DNA from: Actinoplanes sp. L3-i22
GTDB lineage: Bacteria > Actinomycetota > Actinomycetes > Mycobacteriales > Micromonosporaceae
Reading direction: 5' to 3'
Assembly (NCBI RefSeq): GCF_019704555.1
Contig: NZ_AP024745.1
Location: forward strand, 7,696,501-7,760,500
Length of the DNA: 64,000 nt
The notes beneath the pieces were generated by a model. It searched no databases. It saw only the letters and a program-made list of their open reading frames with translations, and was not told where the DNA came from. The position numbers and the translations under genes are program-made. Positions 61,301 to 64,000 of the stretch are shown piece after piece. How positions within the stretch are numbered: position 1 is the stretch's first letter; every line of letters begins with the position of its first letter.

Positions 61301-64000
61301 GCGAGCCGCCCCGCGTCGATCGGCCCGGCCAATGTCTGCCGCACATAGGCATAGGCGGGGATCTCCGGGTAGAGCCGCCCGTTGGTCCAGAACGCCCGTT
61401 GCACCGGGCTGAGCGCGAACGTCCCCGCTTCCTCGCCGAGATGCCCGGCCAGTTCCGCAATCGTCCGGAATTCGAAGAACAGTGTCGTCGACAGCGTCCG
61501 CCCGAGCCGCGTCTCCAATTCCTTGACGAGGTCGACCGCGGTCAGCGAATCCAGCCCGAGCGAAAGAAACGGCTCGTCGATCCCGATCGATAGCGGCTCT
61601 TTCGCCAATGCCCCCGCCAGCAGTTCCCGAATGACCGCGACCAGTTCATGGCCGCCTCGGCCCACGGTCGCGCCCAGCCCCGCCGGAGCACCACGGTTGA
61701 CGGAAATTTCCTTCGCAACCGCGGCTCCACCGCTGACGGCGGCATTCGACTCCGGAGCACCACCCCGGCCGACGGAAATTTCCGCCGCCGGGACGCCGCC
61801 GTCTGTCTTCCGCCGCACCGACCGCGCTCCCGCGGACCGCGACCGGGGTGGGCTGACCAGCACCTGGGCGGCGTTCAACGCGACGGCCGACCACAGCACC
61901 TCGGGCAGGCGATCGAGCGGGAGCGCGTCGCCGCCGACGGCATGTCCCGCGGCCAGGCCACCGCCGGCCAAAACCGGAAGATCAACCGCGATCGACGTAC
62001 GGCCGGAGGCGCGCTCGGCCGCCGCGAACGCATCGAGGTACGCGTTCCCGGCGACGTAGTCCCCGACCGCACCGGCCAGTCCCGGCACGACCGCGGAAAC
62101 CGACGACAACAAAATCACCAGCGGCTGCGCACCGACCTCGGCCTCGGTCGCGGTGCCGGTCGCAATGCCGACCGGGGTCGCGGCCGGGATGACGGTTGGG
62201 GTGGCGGCCGGGATGACGGTTGGGGTGGCGGCCGGGATGGCGGCCGGGATGGCGGCCGGGATGGCGGCCGGGATGGCGGCCGGGATGGCGGCCGGGATGG
62301 CGGCCGGGATGGCGGCCGGGATGGCGGCCGGGATGGCGGCCGGGATGGCGGCCGGGATGGCGGCCGGGATGGCGGCCGGGATGGCGGCCGGGATGGCGGC
62401 CGGGATGGCGGCCGGGGTGGCGAGAGCGTTCCGGAGAGCGCGGGTCAGCAACTCGGTACCACTGACCTTGGCGGCGATACCGGCGGCCAGGTCCGCTGAG
62501 GACTTCGCGCGCAGGCTGCCCGGGCGGGCCACTCCGGCGGCGTGGATCACGACGTCGAATCGCCGGCCGGCTACCAGGGCGGTCACGTCCTCCGCTACCG
62601 CGACGTCGGCCTGCCGATATTCCGCGGTGGCACCCAGTTGGCGAAGCTCCTCCAGCAGCTGGGACGGCTCCGATGAGCGGCCGGCCAGCAGCAGGTGCGG
62701 GTGCCCGCGTCGAGCCAGGTGCCGGGCGATCGCGGCGCCGGCCGCGCCCGCACCGCCGGTGATCAGGTACGTGCCGTCCGGGGGCAGGACCAGCGGTTCC
62801 GTCGCGGGTGCCGGGGTGAACGTCCGGGTCAGCCGCTGTCCGTTGCGCCAGGCCACGATCGTCGCGGGGCCGGCCGCGGGCGGATCGGCGGCCTCCCGCT
62901 CGATGACAGCCTCTCGCACGTGCTCGGGAGTTTCCGCGGTGACGTCCAGGATGCGTACGCCAAGGTCGGGGTTTTCGTCGGCCAGGGCCATCGCCAGGCC
63001 GGACCAGACCGCATGGCCCGGGTCGGGAGTTTCCGCACCGACGCCGGTCGCGTAGAGATCCTGGGTGACGATCAGCAGGTGGCCGGAGGTCGGCAGGGTT
63101 GGCACGACTTCGATCGCGCCACGTTCCTCCTGGTCGGCGCGGACCACGGTCACCCCGGGCCGGTCCGCGAGCCGGTCCGCCAGCCGGTCTGCGGGGGCAG
63201 CGAGGGGCTGGTGTGATCCTGGGATGGGAGTCGGAGTCCGGCTCGCGGGATCCTGGTTGCCGAGCGGCGCTTCGATCCAGGTCGGCAGCGACAGCGTTGG
63301 CGGAATTGGATCAGTCACCCAGTGCCGGCGGCGCTGGAACGGGTAGGTCGGCAGCTCGATCCGGCGCGTTCCCGCGTCCAGGAGCGTGCGGTCCAGCGTG
63401 GCGCCTCGACGCCACAGCTCGCCCGCGGTGGTCAGGAGGTCGCGCTCGCTGTACCCGGCCGCCAACACCTCGATCCGACCAGCCTCGAGCTGATCAGCTT
63501 CGACGGTCAGGCCAGCACCGACGGTGACGACGATGTCGTAGCCGGCCGTGGTCAGGTCGGCGAGAAGCTGCCCGACCTGCGGTTCTGGTGCGGCCTGAGT
63601 CGGCTCCCAGGACGGGATCCGGTGGCCGGAAGCCGGGTCGAGCAGCGGGATCCGCGCGGAAGGAGTCTCCCGCGAAGGGTGCTCCGTCGGGGCGTCGGCG
63701 CCCGGCGGGCCGGCCGCCAGGCGGAAGGCGCTCGCCGTGCTGAGGGTCCCCGCGGCGGCCAGGCGGAGGGCGCTCGCCGTGCTGAGGGTCCCCGCGAAGG
63801 TGGCTGCGGCCAGGGAGGCGGGGCCGACTCCGGTGACGGCGTCCGGCCGTACCCCCGAGGTTGTCAATTGCGCGGCAAGCGCGAGTCCGAAAGCGACCGT
63901 GACCACATCGGACGTCTCGGGATTCTGGCCGACGGTGGCGCGGAACTCCGGATCGGCGGCGGACAGGTCGGCGATCTGGCGGGGAGTGGGCGCGGTGAAG
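55387..64000 (-). CDS. Hybrid PKS/NRPS, C-terminal part, ending in an AAR-like reductase domain
   Basis: An uninterrupted frame that stays open to the right edge, so the 5' end is missing; about 2870 residues are visible. Domains in order: remnant acyltransferase with the post-AT linker [13 protein letters not shown] (~63340); ketoreductase (TGGAGAAG ~62750; active-site SSVSA and [13 protein letters not shown] ~62050); ACP (LGLDS ~61550); condensation C1 (HHAVADG ~61045); adenylation ([10 protein letters not shown] ~59790; YGPTET ~59370); PCP (LGGDS ~58535); condensation C2 (HHLVGDG ~57735); and an AAR-like reductase (~56770-55390) with GVGSIG (~55975). From the adenylation domain I read the specificity residues by hand as D-A-R-S-V-V-L-I-N, which I do not recognise. 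The first residue, Asp, fits an alpha-amino acid. No thioesterase is present. The product would be a polyketide-amino acid hybrid probably released as an aldehyde. Confidence 0.9.
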   Translation of the reverse strand, partial: FTAPTPRQIADLSAADPEFRATVGQNPETSDVVTVAFGLALAAQLTTSGVRPDAVTGVGPASLAAATFAGTLSTASALRLAAAGTLSTASAFRLAAGPPGADAPTEHPSRETPSARIPLLDPASGHRIPSWEPTQAAPEPQVGQLLADLTTAGYDIVVTVGAGLTVEADQLEAGRIEVLAAGYSERDLLTTAGELWRRGATLDRTLLDAGTRRIELPTYPFQRRRHWVTDPIPPTLSLPTWIEAPLGNQDPASRTPTPIPGSHQPLAAPADRLADRLADRPGVTVVRADQEERGAIEVVPTLPTSGHLLIVTQDLYATGVGAETPDPGHAVWSGLAMALADENPDLGVRILDVTAETPEHVREAVIEREAADPPAAGPATIVAWRNGQRLTRTFTPAPATEPLVLPPDGTYLITGGAGAAGAAIARHLARRGHPHLLLAGRSSEPSQLLEELRQLGATAEYRQADVAVAEDVTALVAGRRFDVVIHAAGVARPGSLRAKSSADLAAGIAAKVSGTELLTRALRNALATPAAIPAAIPAAIPAAIPAAIPAAIPAAIPAAIPAAIPAAIPAAIPAAIPAAIPAAIPAAIPAATPTVIPAATPTVIPAATPVGIATGTATEAEVGAQPLVILLSSVSAVVPGLAGAVGDYVAGNAYLDAFAAAERASGRTSIAVDLPVLAGGGLAAGHAVGGDALPLDRLPEVLWSAVALNAAQVLVSPPRSRSAGARSVRRKTDGGVPAAEISVGRGGAPESNAAVSGGAAVAKEISVNRGAPAGLGATVGRGGHELVAVIRELLAGALAKEPLSIGIDEPFLSLGLDSLTAVDLVKELETRLGRTLSTTLFFEFRTIAELAGHLGEEAGTFALSPVQRAFWTNGRLYPEIPAYAYVRQTLAGPIDAGRLAAAFAELERRHPMLRARLDAEGQRFEAAGGDWPAWFSVTELDQPVAELDAELRNRTFDLATEAPVRAVLAVERSGTAHLILVAHHAVADGFSLAILGDELWARYAGAALPAAPETTFADHEALRGEPHQQDLDWWRDSLRGYPGLALPFDGDPGDDPAPPYAVHQVAIGAELTGRLEAAARDAGVSLFHLLLAGYVRCLARWSGQDDVPVLVARAGRTARLPGIDRMVGPFADTLPVLARVGPGLAEQLRDAWLESERHGTVSTVDLARMLAAEGGGPRTVSPASFSFARFPGTGGAVANVVATTAGTASAATRLGLVCFEVDGALHFSWNYPVALFRSATVERFAAEHLVEVTGLAAPERTISVASRIRAQSRRTPNGVAVSSDGRSLSYAELDEASDRLAVRLAGFGARRIGLVTAPGAATVVGLVGILKANAAWVPLAGAHPPGRLAGQLSRAGVDVVVSDGTFLHDGFTLIDPWDGVAGEPPEVVTRPGDDAYVIFTSGSTGRPKGVPIGHRAMTNYLEWAISVFGYRAGDRLAQTASICFDASVRQLLAPLMVGATVVCWDRDTLRDPEVLVRRVAEDAVTVWSSVPTLWERLLSAAEKLAVDLSALRWVHVGGEELSAAHVRRWFDLVGAGQRIANLYGPTETTINATCHVVDARPADDVRQLPIGRPVGGAIVQVTRADGVPCAVGEVGELWIGGVGVADGYLDDPEQTAAAFVGRWYRSGDLGVRDSDGVLWFRGRVDDQVKLHGYRVEPGEVEAVLRGHPEVVAAAVRVDGKRLVAWVQSGRDGASLRSYLEGILPFYLVPARVEVVEALPLTVTGKIDRAALGARVGSGPLGAPAPALLGAPVPSALEAAGPASTAAPAFSALGASAPSALAAGSASAAVEFAWTPTERVLARVWEGQLDVVGVGREDDFFALGGDSIGVLEMFAALEEEIAVLPRPAVIYRHRTVAALAAAIDAAAAAPVAIAGPQVVSALSDAAVSEVSALSDAVVPHVSALGDAAVSEVSALGGVVASDVSAADPAGFPLTPSQRGFLLADAVGAGATWLAAPRLSGPLDLARLQEAVDVLVRRHAMLRTVFRPGRPPVQVELAPSTSLTSSPSVVSPTSLASVASSVLSGSLGSSGDAVGERLVVEYVPEPGSIAEELAAEREHRFDPARWPLVRMRLLRAGAEEHILVLHAHHLVGDGYSVALLVRELLAVYDQVPLPPLRSSFRDYVALLSSQEPAVAPYDGPPLGRGADTATAGITLGPALMSRVRELAATGGTTPVMPVLTAYHRALSKILNRPNPAIGVAVTGRDHALPDLSRIFGPCATAVAVRPIPVSDVPAEPRGFEAHLESMAAAMTEARGRSFIAPHGWQFFFTYLDFGALGPLQGKTLRLTWDETDAEMSVPPGTDVLLAARPVDGGLRLTVRGRLPEPTLTALATQVHAELAAAANTNAAAAANTNANTNAAADADVEFGVAADPNADAEEPSRPNAKSGTIPRADAEADAALRTAAKPGPNGVLVGQLDAALVGYLPAPSQLAAIAGELPESVRRMLPQMSRETIRELLFPDGRSRLLETVDTALGRSGFVCLPRFADELTAPGLAADAAAAADHAADHGARSVSLAGMIPAHTGYGTAVARLVTRDVQVTSGHAVTAASVVRTTFAALATSRNLTAQPDAGRDLSTGNLSTQPEAGGDLSSRDPNTQPDPERDLSSRDPGAQPEAGGGLSSRDPGAQPEAGGGLSSRDPGAEPEAGGGLSGRDLSAESAAGRDLSGLVLAVVGVGSIGTSSLSLLLAEATEPPAALILCDLPSAAGRLARLAAELRENGYPGTIEIAGDGFYRADVIIAATSGGPRTVDVDRLRPGTVLVDDSFPHCFDTGRALARMRDRRDVLIVGGGLLDAGPATRTVADGLPISAHPGRLPGAIASCQLESLLHATCPDLPLVCGPVTVEHVTAYGKALDLAKVDAAPLHLLGMIVPRGI
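56040..56330 (-). repeat. 45-bp in-frame repeats (15 aa) inside the AAR-like domain
   Basis: A 45-base unit recurs about six times, central copies nearly identical and outer copies diverged. It encodes the 15-residue unit [15 protein letters not shown]. The repeats lie in the linker before the Rossmann GVGSIG of the AAR-like domain and keep the frame. Confidence 0.88.
58229..58390 (-). repeat. 33-bp in-frame repeats (11 aa) in the PCP-C2 linker
   Basis: GCGGAAAC occurs at 58229, 58262, 58295, 58328 and 58361, a constant 33-base spacing. The encoded unit is [15 protein letters not shown]. It lies in the linker between the PCP and the terminal condensation domain. Confidence 0.85.
62234..62413 (-). 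repeat. Perfect 12-bp repeat, 15 copies, encoding (AAIP)n in the ketoreductase
   Basis: GGGATGGCGGCC is repeated fifteen times without a mismatch, and degenerate copies extend on the left to about 62180. The reading frame is kept and gives AAIP units inside the ketoreductase domain, between its Lys region ([10 protein letters not shown]) and its Ser-Tyr active site. Copy number is likely to vary between strains. Confidence 0.95.
63717..63802 (-). repeat. 42-bp in-frame duplication in the acyltransferase remnant
   Basis: Two copies of a 42-base unit, GCGGAAGGCGCTCGCC at 63721 and GCGGAGGGCGCTCGCC at 63763, encode [14 protein letters not shown] and [14 protein letters not shown]. They follow the place where the catalytic serine elbow of an acyltransferase should be. 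Confidence 0.85.

Noticed and set aside
62234..62413. 12-bp array considered as CRISPR
   Set aside because: No spacers; units abut directly and the array is in frame inside a ketoreductase.
1..64000. Mobile elements, prophage, tRNA, rRNA or attachment sites
   Set aside because: No transposase, integrase, phage structural gene, tRNA-like cloverleaf or rRNA sequence was noticed on either strand.

Overview
The window is high-GC actinobacterial DNA with GTG/ATG starts, many 4-base ATGA/GTGA stop-start overlaps and strong third-position GC bias. A type VII (ESX) secretion locus, mycothiol-type chemistry, ECF/SARP/ROK/PadR regulators, large c-di-GMP proteins, a chemoreceptor and an NRPS/PKS gene together suggest a filamentous, motile-spore member of the Micromonosporaceae such as Actinoplanes. 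This placement is inferred; no rRNA or tRNA gene is visible.

Layout. 1-6540: ESX cluster on the minus strand (EccC 5' end, four WXG100-like proteins, EccD, and a beta-helix/AAA+ fusion) with one small plus-strand gene inside it. 6541-16960: ricin-lectin membrane protein, SARP regulator, GNAT enzyme, a giant Ser/Thr kinase-ATPase-GAF-histidine kinase translationally coupled to an ECF sigma factor and a membrane-anchored anti-sigma-like protein, and an SDR oxidoreductase. 17616-24568: one operon for sugar or polyol uptake and oxidation (ROK regulator, two-domain ABC ATPase, permease, lipoprotein receptor, Gfo/Idh/MocA dehydrogenase, TIM-barrel isomerase), closed by a hairpin. 24649-31375: small DUF2185-like protein, cytochrome P450, GGDEF-EAL membrane protein, and a sugar-binding lipoprotein paired with a methyl-accepting chemoreceptor. 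31381-34038: a compact operon of ESX-substrate-like genes with no secretion machinery. 34181-37877: PadR/HAAS/Hsp70-like/HAD operon. 37920-41027: GGDEF domain fused to an AfsR-like NB-ARC/TPR ATPase. 41209-55390: subtilase, phosphotransferase, serine hydrolase, SAM methyltransferase, TM2 protein, acyltransferase, DsbA-like thiol protein, GNAT, LPG-flippase-like protein, TetR regulator, a two-component pair and a CPBP protease. 55387-64000: the 3' part of a very large hybrid PKS/NRPS gene that enters from the right edge.

The most notable element is the end of the PKS/NRPS. After a terminal condensation domain comes not a thioesterase or the usual SDR-type reductase but a region that reads like the cyanobacterial fatty acyl-ACP reductase AAR, with a Rossmann GxGxxG, the shared downstream motifs and a cysteine at the position of the AAR catalytic cysteine. 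This suggests a reductive, aldehyde-forming release by an unusual domain. The same gene carries several in-frame minisatellites and a gutted acyltransferase domain.

A second theme is tandem repetition: perfect or near-perfect arrays with units of 5-73 bp lie in at least a dozen places, both between genes and in frame inside them. A third is regulatory fusion: signalling modules that are normally separate (kinase + histidine kinase; GGDEF + NB-ARC; two histidine-kinase halves) are joined in single polypeptides.
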